Shown here one piece after another: positions 1 through 12,040 of a stretch of 64,000 nt of DNA. Each line of letters opens with the position of its first letter. The first letter of the stretch is position 1. Source of the DNA: Riptortus pedestris (lineage: Eukaryota > Arthropoda > Insecta > Hemiptera > Alydidae); contig CM032228.1 in the NCBI GenBank assembly GCA_019009955.1, forward strand, positions 259,652,001 through 259,716,000, given 5' to 3'. The translations under genes were made by a program, and so were the position numbers. Below the pieces are notes generated by a model. That model had not been told where the DNA came from, ran no database searches, and worked only from the letters and a program-made list of their open reading frames with translations.

Positions 1-1238
1 ACACATAGAGGTGTACAAGGGAACCTTACATACACATAGAGGTGTACAAGGGAACCTTACATACACATAGAGGTGTACAAGGGAACCTTACATACACATA
101 GAGGTGTACAAGGGAACCTTACATACACATAGAGGTGTACAAGGGAACCTTACATACACATAGAGGTGTACAAGGGAACCTTACATACACATAGAGGTGT
201 ACAAGGGAACCTTACGTCTTCTGTTAGAATAATAGGAGACTTACATACACATAGAGGTGTACAAGGGAACCTTACATACACATAGAGGTGTACAAGGGAA
301 CCTTACATACACATAGAGGTGTACAAGGGAACCTTACATACACATAGAGGTGTAGAAGGGAACCTTACATACACATAGAGGTGTACAAGGGAACCTTACA
401 TACACATAGAGGTGTACAAGGGAACCTTACATACACATAGAGGTGTACAAGGGAACCTTACATACACATAGAGGTGTACAAGGGAACCTTACATACACAT
501 AGAGGTGTACAAGGGAACCTTACATACACATAGAGGTGTACAAGGGAACCTTACATACACATAGAGGTGTACAAGGGAACCTTACATACACATAGAGGTG
601 TACAAGGGAACCTTACATACACATAGAGGTGTACAAGGGAACCTTACATACACATAGAGGTGTACAAGGGAACCTTACATACACATAGAGGTGTACAAGG
701 GAACCTTACATACACATAGAGGTGTACAAGGGAACCTTACATACACATAGAGGTGTACAAGGGAACCTTACATACACATAGAGGTGTAGAAGGGAACCTT
801 ACATACACATAGAGGTGTACAAGGGAACCTTACATACACATAGAGGTGTACAAGGGAAACCTTACATACACATAGAGGTGTACAAGGGAACCTTACATAC
901 ACATAGAGGTGTACAAGGGAACCTTACATACACATAGAGGTGTACAAGGGAACCTTACATACACATAGAGGTGTACAAGGGAACCTTACATACACATAGA
1001 AGTGTACAAGGGAACCTTACATACACATAGAGGTGTACAAGGGAACCTTACATACACATAGAGGTGTACAAGGGAACCTTACATACACATAGAGGCGTAC
1101 AAGGGAACCTTACATACACATAGAGGTGTACAAGGGAACCTTACGTCTTCTGTTAGAATAATGGGAGACTTACATACACATAGAGGTGTACAAGGGAACC
1201 TTACGTCGTCTGTTAGAATAATGGGAGACTTACATACA
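1..1238. repeat. 31-bp tandem satellite (about 40 copies), with a second 31-bp variant unit
   Basis: The unit acacatagaggtgtacaag plus gggaaccttacat repeats every 31 bp from the first base, with very few substitutions and one 32-bp unit near 850. A different 31-bp unit (gtcttctgttagaataatgg followed by gagacttacat) replaces it near 210-240, 1144-1175 and 1204-1234. Both units end in CTTACAT, so the family may once have been a 62-bp dimer that later amplified mostly one half. The array starts outside the window. Confidence 0.97.
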
Positions 1239-2861
1239 TGTTTACTTGTTTATTTGGGTTTTAAACACATTTCACAAAATAGAATAATAAAATACTAATA
1301 ACAACAACATAATTCACCTAGCCTATAAGACTTTATAAAATACACAATTAATAAGGGGGTCCCTAACCCCTTGGATGTCCCTAAAGGACATTATAAAGAA
1401 GGTGCTAGCACCTAAAAAAAAAGAGAGTTCTTTGCCTTAACCTAACACGTATCTAACAAAAAAAAAGATATTAAGAAAATAAATAAAACAGAAGAAAACA
1501 ACAAAAAAAAAGCCTCAAACATAGTTGTTTAAAAGTAATACATCATGAACATAAATATACTCATAAAAATAAAAAAGCTATAAAAACAAAAGACAAAACA
1601 AAACAATACATTACTCCTAGAAATAAAACCTACTTAAAACTAAAGCTACCAGCAGAAAAATATAGAACATATAGAAACATACTATATATAAACAAAACCT
1701 CTTAATAATAAAATAAATGAAAACAACAAAACATACTTAAATATATAAATATCAATCACTGATTTCTGTTCCGAAGCGTCGCTCCTAAGTTCGTCCTGAA
1801 ATGAGCACACCATAGATTTTGGACTCTTCCACCATACTTGCCGAGCCTATCCAACACCATCTCTTGGTCTGAAGCCTCGAGGAAAGGTACTGAACTTGGC
1901 CCACACGAACCAGGTTCCACTGAGCACTTTGATGGTGATCCACTCCAGTGTAGCCTGACTCACTCCCAGCTCTCGCAGCCCATCTGCACTCTTCTTGCAC
2001 CAAACGCCTTTGTAAGACAGGGTTACCGGCAGAACCCTCACCATGCCTGACTCCACTTCAGCGAGCTTGGCAACAGCCATCTTCAACTCCAGCTGATCAT
2101 ATTTGCTTTTCTTCCTAAAGAAGCCGTCTTCCAGGGGTCCCGCCGCGGTGACCACGTGCACATCAATAATCGCGGCCTTGCCTTTGTATTCCACGACCAA
2201 CTCCGGCCTAAATTAACCCTGTGGGGTAATAAAAACATTTTCATGCCACGTGTGCCACCCTCTCGTGATGAAACCCCGCCTTACAAATCTCACTATCTCG
2301 TCGTGCCGGTATATCCTTAGCCCGTGAGTATATGGCCAGATGCTCATGATGTGGGCCATCGTCTCCAGGGAGTCACACCCAGCTCGGCAAGTGGCGTACC
2401 TCCTCCGCTCCGGCTGACCCCGGGATGTCCTCATCCTGGTAGGGATTGCCCCTCCCACAATCCTTTAGAAAGTAACGAATTGCTTTCCTGACAATTCCGC
2501 CGCTCTTGAACCCATCCATGGAGTAGAGGCAGTCACCTTTCTACATTCACTCAAATCCTTACAGTCAACCCTTGCATACAGCTCATTCATACATGACACG
2601 TTCACATTCAGGTGGCACCAACCCCCCACCAAGCCCTTGTCTCACCTCCCGCGTCGCTCCCCTCTCTCCCAATATGTGGCCATCGAACCCTAACCGTTTA
2701 GCCCTAAGAAAGGGTTTATTTGAAGAGATCGAAGGGCAATCCCACCATTTCTACGACCAGCATGAATAAACGCATTACAGGACTCCGGTGGGAGATGCAA
2801 CAATTTGCGTACAAAAGCCCTTATACCCACAACCATTCGACGGAGCTCAACCGGGTTGGGA
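1239..2861 (-). mobile_element. 5'-truncated R2-like non-LTR retrotransposon inside the 31-bp satellite
   Basis: On the minus strand the segment reads, 5' to 3', the end of a reverse transcriptase, a zinc-knuckle linker, a restriction-enzyme-like endonuclease, and about 540 bp of A/T-rich 3' UTR (1239-1780). Satellite sequence stops at about 1238 and resumes at 2862 with ACAAGGGAACC, so the element sits inside the array. About 11 bp of the unit is missing at the junction and no target-site duplication is evident. The 5' truncation in the RT thumb region is typical of incomplete target-primed reverse transcription. No clear poly(A) is seen at the 3' end. R2-clade assignment rests on domain order and motifs. 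Confidence 0.8.
1785..2861 (-). pseudogene. R2-like ORF C-terminal part: RT thumb, CCHC-like knuckle, RLE endonuclease (frameshifted)
   Basis: Three frames carry consecutive pieces. At 2861-2690 the motif CNAFIHAGRRNGGIALRSL matches the R2 thumb region (conserved NAFxHA...GGLGIPSL). At 2458-2213 there is a zinc-knuckle-like CRAGC...H segment followed by THGLRIYRHDEIVRF, as in R2 proteins; the fourth zinc ligand, normally Cys, reads Trp. At 2200-1847 the segment KGKAAIIDVHVV then KSKYD corresponds to the catalytic core of the PD-(D/E)XK-type endonuclease, followed by a W-containing C-terminal tail that shifts frame before about 1785. Between 2690 and 2460 the frame is lost. The protein is not functional as it stands. 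Family role: site-directed nicking and target-primed reverse transcription. Confidence 0.78.
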
Positions 2862-2946
2862 CAAGGGAACCTTACGTCTTCTGTTAGAATAATGGGAGAC
2901 TTACATACACATAGAGGTGTAGAAGGGAACCTTACGTCTTCTGTTT
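2862..2946. repeat. Right-hand remainder of the 31-bp satellite (alternating 62-bp form)
   Basis: After the R2-like insertion the order is first-type unit (partial), variant unit, first-type unit, partial variant unit: ACAAGGGAACCTTAC, GTCTTCTGTTAGAATAATGG, then the same again until CTTCTGTTT at about 2946. This alternating order supports a 62-bp ancestral repeat. The following 2947-3057 is A/T-rich unique sequence with no gene visible. Confidence 0.9.
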
Positions 2947-3057
2947 GTGTTCCATATTTATCTGTATGTGTATTTCCCTTTAATATTTTATTGAGTTTCA
3001 TTTCTATACTAGAAAGTATAGCATTATTGTTTTGGGGGCAATAGAAGGTAGGATGTT

Positions 3058-4250
3058 CTTCAGGTAGGGGCTGAAGCAGATTTGCTAACTGCTGGAATGG
3101 CACGCACCTCGCCTCGTCTTCAGGTAGGGGCTGAAGCAGATTTGCTAACTGCTGGAATGGCACGCACCTCGCCTCGTCTTCAGGTACGGGCTGAAGCAGA
3201 TTTGCTAACTGCTGGAATGGCACGCACCTCGCCTCGTCTTCAGGTAGGGGCTGAAGCAGATTTGCTAACTGCTGGAATGGCATGCACCTCGCCTCGTCTT
3301 CAGGTAGGGGCTGAAGCAGATTTGCTAACTGCTGGAATGGCACGCACCTCGCCTCGTCTTCAGGTAGGGGCTGAAGCAGATTTGCTAACTGCTGGAATGG
3401 CATGCACCTCGCCTCGTCTTCAGGTAGGGGCTGAAGCAGATTTGCTAACTGCTGGAATGGCATGCACCTCGCCTCGTCTTCAGGTAGGGGCTGAAGCAGA
3501 TTTGCTAACTGCTGGAATGGCATGCACCTCGCCTCGTCTTCAGGTAGGGGCTGAAGCAGATTTGCTAACCGCTGGAATGGCATGCACCTCGCCTCGTCTT
3601 CAGGTAGGGGCTGAAGCAGATTTGCTAACTGCTGGAATGGCATGCACCTCGCCTCGTCTTCAGGTAGGGGCTGAAGCAGATTTGCTAACTGCTGGAATGG
3701 CATGCACCTCGCCTCGTCTTCAGGTAGGGGCTGAAGCAGATTTGCTAACTGCTGGAATGGCATGCACCTCGCCTCGTCTTCAGGTAGGGGCTGAAGCAGA
3801 TTTGCTAACTGCTGGAATGGCACGCACCTCGCCTCGTCTTCAGGTAGGGGCTGAAGCAGATTTGCTAACTGCTGGAATGGCATGCACCTCGCCTCGTCTT
3901 CAGGTAGGGGCTGAAGCAGATTTGCTAACTGCTGGAATGGCACGCACCTCACCTCGTCTTCAGGTAGGGGCTGAAGCAGATTTTGCTAACTGCTGCTAAC
4001 TACTGCTGGAATGGCACGCACCTCGCCTCGTCTTCAGGTAGGGGCTGAAGCAGATTTGCTAACTGCTGGAATGGCACGCACCTCGCCTCGTCTTCAGGTA
4101 CGGGCTGAAGCAGATTTGCTAACTGCTGGAATGGCACGCACCTCGCCTCGTCTTCAGGTACGGGCTGAAGCAGATTTGCTAACTGCTGGAATGGCACGCA
4201 CCTCGCCTCGTCTTCAGGTAGGGGCTGAAGCAGATTTGCTAACTGCTCCC
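3058..4250. repeat. 60-bp tandem satellite (about 20 copies)
   Basis: The unit starts CAGGTAGGGGCTGAAGCAGA and contains CTAACTGCTGGAATGGCA and CGCACCTCGCCTCGTCTT. Fifteen units from 3061 to 3960 are exactly 60 bp, differing mainly at one C/T site (GGCACGCA or GGCATGCA). One unit at about 3961-4012 is rearranged (TTTTGCTAACTGCTGCTAAC), after which the array resumes. Because 60 is a multiple of 3 and the unit lacks stops, long frames stay open on both strands; I read this as non-coding satellite. Confidence 0.97.
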
Positions 4251-5160
4251 GTCAGGGACCCGGGCCGTTAGCCTGATACTACTGATTCCAAGATAACATG
4301 GCTCCTCGACAAAACAATCAGGGCCGGGTGACTGCTCCTCATAGGAGAATTAGATGGATCAACCCAGGCTCTGAGATAATGCCCTAGCCAGATACTATGG
4401 ATGCCTGGATAACGTGGCTACTCGGCCAAACAATGAATCAGGCCCGGTGACTGCTCCCAACAGGAGAATTAGATGGACCGACCCAGGCTCTGAGATAATG
4501 CCCTAGCCAGATACTATGGATGCCTAGATAACATGGCTACTCGGCCAAACAATGAATCAGGCCCGGTGACTGCTCCCTACAGGAGAATTACATGGACCAA
4601 CCCAGGCTCTGAGATAATGCCCTACCCAGATACTATGTATGCCTGGATAACATGGCTACTCGGCCAAACAATGAATCAGGCCCGGTGACTGCTCCCTACA
4701 GGAGAATTACATGGACCGACCCAGGCTCTGAGATAATGCCCTAGCCAGATACTATGGATGCCTGGATAACATGGCTACTCGGCCAAACAATGAATCAGGC
4801 CCGGTGACTGCTCCCTACAGGAGAATTACATGGACCAACCCAGGCTCTGAGATAATGCCCTAGCCAGATACTATGGATGCCTGGATAACATGGCTACTCG
4901 GCCAAACAATGAATCAGGCCCGGTGACTGCTCCCTACAGGAGAATTACATGGACCGACCCAGGCTCTGAGATAATGCCCTAGCCAGATACTATGTATGCC
5001 TGGATAACATGGCTACTCGGCCAAACAATGAATCAGGCCCGGTGACTGCTCCCTACAGGAGAATTACATGGACCGACCCAGGCTCTGAGATAATGCCCTA
5101 GCCAGATACTATGGATGCCTGGATAACATGGCTACTCAGCCTAGCAATGAATCAGGGCCG
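4250..5160. repeat. 119-bp tandem satellite, left block (about 7.5 copies)
   Basis: Units carry GCTCTGAGATAATGCCCTAG, GGATAACATGGCTACTCGGC and AATGAATCAGGCCCGGTGAC and recur every 119 bp (for example 4442 and 4561). The first unit (about 4262-4330) is the most diverged, as expected at an array edge. This left block keeps the form CCCGGTGACTGCTCC, whereas most of the right block has GGGTGACATCTCACCAC, so the Transib-like insertion sits near a boundary between two subfamilies. Confidence 0.96.
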
Positions 5161-5187
5161 CACAGTGGTGCGAAGCCGGCAAAAACC
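5161..5187 (+). promoter_or_regulatory. Left terminal inverted repeat, short-spacer RSS-like (CACAGTG - 11 bp - GCAAAAACC)
   Basis: Read directly. The heptamer equals the V(D)J recombination signal heptamer CACAGTG and the nonamer-like block differs from ACAAAAACC only at its first base. It is the presumed transposase binding and cleavage end. Function is inferred by analogy. Confidence 0.7.
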
Positions 5188-6360
5188 TATTTCAGCTAAA
5201 GCTGAAATTTGGTTTTGAGAATTTCATTTATTTATAGTTTAGTGGTTGTACCTTTGTGTTTGGGTGCCCTTTTTAATTAATATAATTTCAATTGCCAATA
5301 GAATAACATTTAAATCGACATTCATGTTTTTCACAAAATAAGCTAACTTCTAAGCCAAATTTAAAAGATAAATTCTGACCCTTAAGACTGTCTATTGACA
5401 AATTTAATTTTGGCAACGTTAATACTGTGTGTTTCATGTTTTTTCTTGGTTTCTAATTTGTTTTTAATCCGTTACATATAAGCCCTTAAAACGAGTTCTA
5501 ACAAAATCGAGATAAATTTCAAGTTTCAAAAAAAGCTCCACAAAGCTCCAAGCTCTAACTCATATTTTCTTCAAGATTAAGCCTATGAGTAACTATTTTA
5601 TAAATATCTCATCCACCTTCGTCCACTTTCGTGAGAAATTGATGTTTAAAGATAATTTACCAACAATAAATACCTAGCGTTAGGCGCTCTGTTTATTCAG
5701 GATGTTTGCTAAATGGAATTGTATTATTTCTTGAGAATGAAGTAAATATAATTATTGATAAAGAATATATAATTTTTTAAAACTTTGATAGAATATTTCA
5801 TAGTTTTTATGTCGTTGATGTCAGCCTGATCATTTCATTTTGATAGTGAATAGATGCCTATTCTTTTTCAATATTTTTATTTCATAAAAGATTTTTATTC
5901 GTTCATTTTTTGTTGCATATATTTTATAACTCATTGGGCAGGATATGCTACTATGTAAATTGGTTTGAATATGTATTATATATCTCTTTTATTATGTTTA
6001 TTCAAATTTAAATAAAATAATTTATTGATTTATTTATTTAATGAATTATGAATTTCAATAAATAAAATAATAGAATAAGAAAATGTAATTAAAATGTTCA
6101 TATTGAAGGAAGAATGTTTTTATTTTTTCATTCGAAATTAATTTTAGTGTAAGTTTTACTTGGATTGATTATAATTAATCAATTTCGTTATAATTTTAGC
6201 GATATCTGAAAATTTTTACATTATCCTTAACGAGTAGAGGTTTTGAAACGTATTCATGGTTAGTTCTTTGTTTAATTCTATTACAAAATAACATGTTCAA
6301 CAACGTCAACATATATTATAAATATTACAAAGCATTTTTTAAAGTAGTTTCAAAGTTAAT

Positions 6361-6398
6361 GGGTTTTTGCCGCTTATTGTGGCTTTTGGACCACTGTG
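6361..6398 (-). promoter_or_regulatory. Right terminal inverted repeat, long-spacer RSS-like (CACAGTG - 21 bp - GCAAAAACC)
   Basis: Reverse complement of 6361-6398. It matches the left end except for about 10 extra bases between AAGCC and GGCAAAAACC, roughly one helical turn, the same kind of difference that separates 12- and 23-RSSs. Function is inferred by analogy. Confidence 0.7.
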
Positions 6399-9300
6399 CG
6401 CCGCTGACTGCTCCCTACAGGAGAATTAGACGGATCGACCTAGGCTCTGAGATAATGCCCTAGCCAGGTACTGTGGATGCTTAGGTAACATGGCTCCTCG
6501 ATCAAACAATGAATCAGGCCGGGTGACATCTCACCACAGGAGAATTAGATGGATCGACCCAGGCGCTGGGATAATGCCCTAGCCAGGTACTGTGGATGCT
6601 TAGGTAACATGGCTCCTCGATCAAACAATGAATCAGGCCGGGTGACATCTCACCACAGGAGAATTAGATGGATCGACCCAGGCTCTGAGATAATGCCCTA
6701 GCCAGGTACTATGGATGCCTAGGTAACATGGCTACTCGATCAAACAATGAATCAGGCCGGGTGACATCTCACCACAGGAGAATTAGATGGATCGACCCAG
6801 GCTCTGAGATAATGCCCTAGCCAGATAATATGGAGGCCTGGGTAACATGGCTCCTCGATCAAACAATGAATCAGGCCGGGTGACATCTCACCACAGGAGA
6901 ATTAGATGGATCGACCCAGGCTCTGAGATAATGCCCTAGCCAGATAATATGGATGCCTAGGTAACATGGCTACTCGATCAAACAATGAATCAGGCCGGGT
7001 GACATCTCACCACAGGAGAATTAGATGGATCGACCCAGGCTCTGAGATAATGCCCTAGCCAGATAATATGGAGGCCTGGGTAACATGGCTACTCGATCAA
7101 ACAATGAATCAGGCCGGGTGACATCTCACCACAGGAGAATTAGATGGATCGACCCAGGCTCTGAGATAATGCCCTAGCCAGATAATATGGATGCCTAGGT
7201 AACATGGCTCCTCGACCAAACAATGAATCAGGCCGGGTGACATCTCACCACAGGAGAATTAGATGGATCGACCCAGGCTCTGAGATAATGCCCTAGCCAG
7301 ATAATATGGATGCCTAGGTAACATGGCTCCTCGACCAAACAATGAATCAGGCCGGGTGACATCTCACCACAGGAGAATTAGATGGATCGACCCAGGCTCT
7401 GAGATAATGCCCTAGCCAGATAATATGGATGCCTAGGTAACATGGCTCCTCGACCAAACAATGAATCAGGCCGGGTGACATCTCACCACAGGAGAATTAG
7501 ATGGATCGACCCAGGCTCTGGGATAATGCCCTAGCCAGATAATATGGAGGCCTGGGTAACATGGCTCCTCGACCAAACAATGAATCAGGCCGGGTGACAT
7601 CTCACCACAGGAGAATTAGATGGATCGACCCAGGCTCTGAGATAATGCCCTAGCCAGATACTATGGATGCCTAGGTAACATGGCTCCTGGACCAAACAAT
7701 GAATCAGGCCGGGTGACATCTCACCACAGGATAATTAGATGGATCGACCCAGGCTCTGAGATAATGCCCTAGCCAGGTACTGTGGATGCCTAGGTAACAT
7801 GGCTCCTGGACCAAACAATGAATCAGGCCGGGTGACATCTCACCACAGGAGAATTAGATGGATCGACCCAGGCTCTGAGATAATGCCCTAGCCAGATACT
7901 ATGGATGCCTAGGTAACATGGCTCCTGGACCAAACAATGAATCAGGCCGGGTGACATCTCACCACAGGAGAATTAGATGGATCGACCCAGGCTCTGAGAT
8001 AATGCCCTAGCCAGATACTATGGATGCCTAGGTAACATGGCTCCTGGACCAAACAATGAATCAGGCCGGGTGACATCTCACCACAGGAGAATTAGATGGA
8101 TCGACCCAGGCTCTGAGATAATGCCCTAGCCAGGTACTATGGATGCCTAGGTAACATGGCTACTCGATCAAACAATGAATCAGGCCGGGTGACATCTCAC
8201 CACAGGAGAATTAGATGGATCGACCCAGGCTCTGAGATAATGCCCTAGCCAGGTACTATGGATGCCTAGGTAACATGGCTACTCGATCAAACAATGAATC
8301 AGGCCGGGTGACATCTCACCACAGGAGAATTAGATGGATCGACCCAGGCTCTGAGATAATGCCCTAGCCAGGTACTATGGATGCCTAGGTAACATGGCTA
8401 CTCGATCAAACAATGAATCAGGCCGGGTGACATCTAACCACAGGAGAGTAGATGGATCGACCCGGGCTCTGAGATAATGCCCTAGCCAGATAATATGGAG
8501 GCCTGGGTAACATGGCTCCTCGATCAAACAATGAATCAGGCCGGGTGACATCTCACCACAGGAGAATTAGATGGATCGACCCAGGCTCTGAGATAATGCC
8601 CTAGCCAGATAATATGGAGGCCTGGGTAACATGGCTCCTCGACCAAACAATGAATCAGGCCGGGTGACATCTCACCACAGGAGAATTAGATGGATCGACC
8701 CAGGCTCTGAGATAATGCCCTAGCCAGATAATATGGATGCCTAGGTAACATGGCTCCTCGACCAAACAATGAATCAGGCCGGGTGACATCTCACCACAGG
8801 AGAATTAGATGGATCGACCCAGGCTCTGAGATAATGCCCTAGCCAGATACTATGGATGCCTGGGTAACATGGCTCCTCGACCAAACAATGAATCAGGCCG
8901 GGTGACATCTCACCACAGGATAATTAGATGGATCGACCCAGGCTCTGAGATAATGCCCTAGCCAGTTACTATGGATGCCTAGGTAACATGGCTCCTCGAC
9001 CAAACAATGAATCAGGCCGGGTGACATCTCACCACAGGAGAATTAGATGGATCGACCCAGGCTCTGAGATAATGCCCTAGCCAGATACTATGGATGCCTA
9101 GGTAACATGGCTCCTGGACCAAACAATGAATCAGGCCTGGTGACATCTCACCACAGGATAATTAGATGGATCGACCCAGGCTCTGAGATAATGCCCTAGC
9201 CAGATACTATGGATGCCTAGGTAACATGGCTCCTGGACCAAACAAATGAGGGTGACATCTCACCACAGGATAATTAGATGGATCGACCCAGGCTCTGAGA

Positions 9301-11396
9301 TAATGCCCTAGCCAGATACTATGGATGCCTAGGTAACATGGCTCCTGGACCAAACAATGAATCAGGCCGGGTGACATCTCACCACAGGAGAATTAGATGG
9401 ATCGACCCAGGCTCTGAGATAATGCCCTAGCCAGGTACTATGGATGCCTAGGTAACATGGCTACTCGATCAAACAATGAATCAGGCCGGGTGACATCTCA
9501 CCACAGGAGAATTAGATGGATCGACCCAGGCTCTGAGATAATGCCCTAGCCAGATACTATGGATGCCTAGGTAACATGGCTCCTCGACCAAACAATGAAT
9601 CAGGCCGGGTGACATCTCACCACAGGAGAATTAGATGGATCGACCCAGGCTCTGAGATAATGCCCTAGCCAGGTACTATGGAAGCCAAGGTAACATCCCT
9701 ACACGACCAAACAATGAATCAGGCCGGGTGACATATCACCACAGGAGAATTAGATGGGTCGACCCAGGCTCTGAGATAATGCCCAGATACTATGGATGCC
9801 TGGGTAACATGGCTCCTCGACCAAACAATGAATCAGGCCGGGTGACATCTCACCACAGGAGAATTAGATGGATCGACCCGGGCTCTGAGATAATGCCCTA
9901 GCCAGATACTATGGATGCCTAGGTAACATGGCTACTCGATCAAACAATGAATCAGGCCGGGTGACATCTCACCACAGGAGAATTAGATGGATCGACCCAG
10001 GCTCTGAGATAATGCCCTAGCCAGATACTATGGATGCCTGGGTAACATGGCTCCTCGACCAAACAATGAATCAGGCCGGGTGACATCTCACCACAGGAGA
10101 ATTAGATGGATCGACCCAGGCTCTGAGATAATGCCCTAGCCAGGTACTATGGATGCCTAGGTAACATGGCTCCTCGACCAAACAATGAATCAGGCCGGGT
10201 GACATCTCACCACAGGAGAATTAGATGGATCGACCCAGGCTCTGAGATAATGCCCTAGCCAGGTACTATGGATGCCTAGGTAACATGGCTCCTCGACCAA
10301 ACAATGAATCAGGCCGGGTGACATCTCACCACAGGAGAATTAGATGGATCGACCCAGGCTCTGAGATAATGCCCTAGCCAGTTAATATGGATGCCTTGGT
10401 AACATGGCTCCTCGACCAAACAATGAATCAGGCCGGGTGACATCTCACCACAGGAGATTTAGATGGATCGACCCAGGCTCTGAGATAATGCCCTAGCCAG
10501 ATAATATGGATGCCTGGGTAACATGGCTCCTCGACCTACCAATGAATCAGGCCGGGTGACATCTCACCACAGGAGAATTCGATGGATCGACCCAGGCTCT
10601 GAGATAATGCCCTAGCCAGGTACTATGGATGCCTAGGTAACATGGCTACTCGATCAAACAATGAATCAGGCCGGGTGACATCTCACCACAGGAGAATTAG
10701 ATGGATCGACCCAGGCTCTGAGATAATGCCCTAGCCAGATAATATGGATGCCTGGGTAACATGGCTCCTCGACCAAACAATGAATCAGGCCGGGTGACAT
10801 CTCACCACATGAGAATTAGATGGATCGACCCGGGCTCTGAGATAATGCCCTAGCCAGATACTGTGGATGCCTAGGTAACATGGCTCCTCGACCAAACAAT
10901 GAATCAGGCCGGGTGACATCTCACCACAGGAGAATTTGATGGACCGACCCGGGCTCTGAGATAATGCCCTAGCCAGATACTATGGATGCCTGGGTAACAT
11001 GGCTCCTCGGCCTACCAATGAATCAGGCCGGGTGACATCTCACCACAGGAGAATTAGATGGATCGACCCAGGCTCTGAGATAATGCCCTAGCCAGATACT
11101 ATGGATGCCTGGATAACATGGCTCCTCGGCCTACCAATGAATCAGGCCGGGTGACATCTCACCACAGGAGAATTAGATGGATCGACCCAGGCTCTGAGAT
11201 AATGCCCTAGCCATGTACTGTGGATGCTTAGGTAACATGGCTCCTCGGCCTACCAATGAATCAGGCCGGGTGACATCTCACCACAGGAGAATTAGATGGA
11301 TCGACCCGGGCTCTGAGATAATGCCCTAGCCAGATACTATGGATGCCTAGGTAACATGGCTACTCGATCAAACAATGAATCAGGCCGGGTGACATC
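6399..11396. repeat. 119-bp tandem satellite, right block (about 42 copies)
   Basis: Continuation of the satellite interrupted by the Transib-like element. The unit includes GGGTGACATCTCACCACAGG, TAATGCCCTAGCCAG and AACATGGCTCCTCGA and repeats every 119 bp (for example 6521 and 6640). Units differ at a few diagnostic sites (TACTATGGATGCC versus TAATATGGAGGCC; CTCCTCGACC, CTACTCGATC or CTCCTGGACC), arranged in runs as expected from unequal exchange. Short deletions occur near 9241 and 9781. The array ends at 11396, in mid-unit, against a Gypsy fragment. Confidence 0.97.
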
Positions 11397-11397
11397 A

Positions 11398-12040
11398 GGT
11401 GGGGAAGACTTTCGGGGAACATCTTAAAAACCTGGATGAAGTATTTAGTCGCATAACAGCAGCTGGACTAAAGTTAAGTATAAAGAAATGTACTCTATTT
11501 CAGAAGGAGGTCAAATACATAGGGCATCGGGTAACAGCAAAAGGCATCTCCACTGACGAGGACAAAATACGGGCAGTAAAGGACTGGCCTCGACCGCGTA
11601 ATCTTCACGAGCTGCGTAGCTTCCTGGGGCTTTGCACATACTACAGGAGATTCGTACCAAACTTTGCTCAGGTAGCAGCCTAATTGCTGACCTAACCAGA
11701 AAGTCGCAAACATACCTCTGGAGTGAGGCAGCGGAAGATGCTTTCCAGAGCCTCAAGGAGCTCTTGTGCACAGCACCAGTCCTTGCCTATCCTATAGCTA
11801 GCCAGAAATTCATAGTTGACACGGATGCGAACGGCTATGGAATAGGAGGCTTTCTCAAGTAGTGGATGGAGCAGAAAAAGTCATTGGCTACTACAGCAGG
11901 GTACTCTCCAAGCCAAAAAGAAACTATTATGTGACCCGGCGGGAGCTTCTGGCAGTGTTGGAGTGCGTCAAGCATTACCACAAATACTTGTATAGCCAAC
12001 TCTCCACCTTAAGAACAGACCACTCCGCACTACGTACCAT
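11398..12040 (+). pseudogene. Ty3/Gypsy retrotransposon pol fragment (RT end and RNase H), broken
   Basis: Begins abruptly after the satellite inside the RT, at a GKTFGEHLKNLDEVF segment that in Ty3/Gypsy follows the catalytic D-D box. It continues through KCTLFQKEVKYIGHRV and LRSFLGLCTYYRRFVPNF (RT thumb/connection), then shifts frame near 11680. RNase H follows: FIVDTDANGYGIGGFL, a stop at about 11861 with another frame change, then VIGYYSRVLSKPKRNYYVTR, RRELLAVLECVKHYHKYL and LRTDHSALRT, where homology ends near 12040. No LTRs, protease, integrase or upstream gag are visible. This is a dead fragment of the element that would copy RNA into DNA and degrade the template. Confidence 0.9.

Larger units (their letters stand above)
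5161..6398. mobile_element. Non-autonomous Transib-like DNA transposon (1238 bp) with RSS-like ends
   Basis: The element interrupts a 119-bp satellite unit and has inverted ends starting CACAGTGGT. Left end: heptamer CACAGTG (5161-5167), 11-bp spacer, GCAAAAACC (5179-5187). Right end on the minus strand: CACAGTG (6398-6392), 21-bp spacer, GCAAAAACC (6370-6362). The 5-bp flanks are GC-rich and nearly identical: GGCCG at 5156-5160 and CGCCG at 6399-6403. Known biology: Transib transposons, relatives of RAG1, have CACWRTG-type termini and make 5-bp GC-rich target duplications. The interior is A/T-rich with no open frame longer than 60 codons, so it would depend on a transposase in trans. Transib assignment is inference from ends and target site only; hAT-like families are the main alternative. 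Confidence 0.72.

Noticed and set aside
1..1238. CRISPR-like appearance of evenly spaced repeats
   Set aside because: There are no variable spacers: units are head to tail and identical, and the context is an animal genome.
2690..3952. 420-codon minus-strand protein with 20-residue repeats
   Set aside because: It is a stop-free run through the 60-bp satellite that happens to continue into the R2-like RT fragment.
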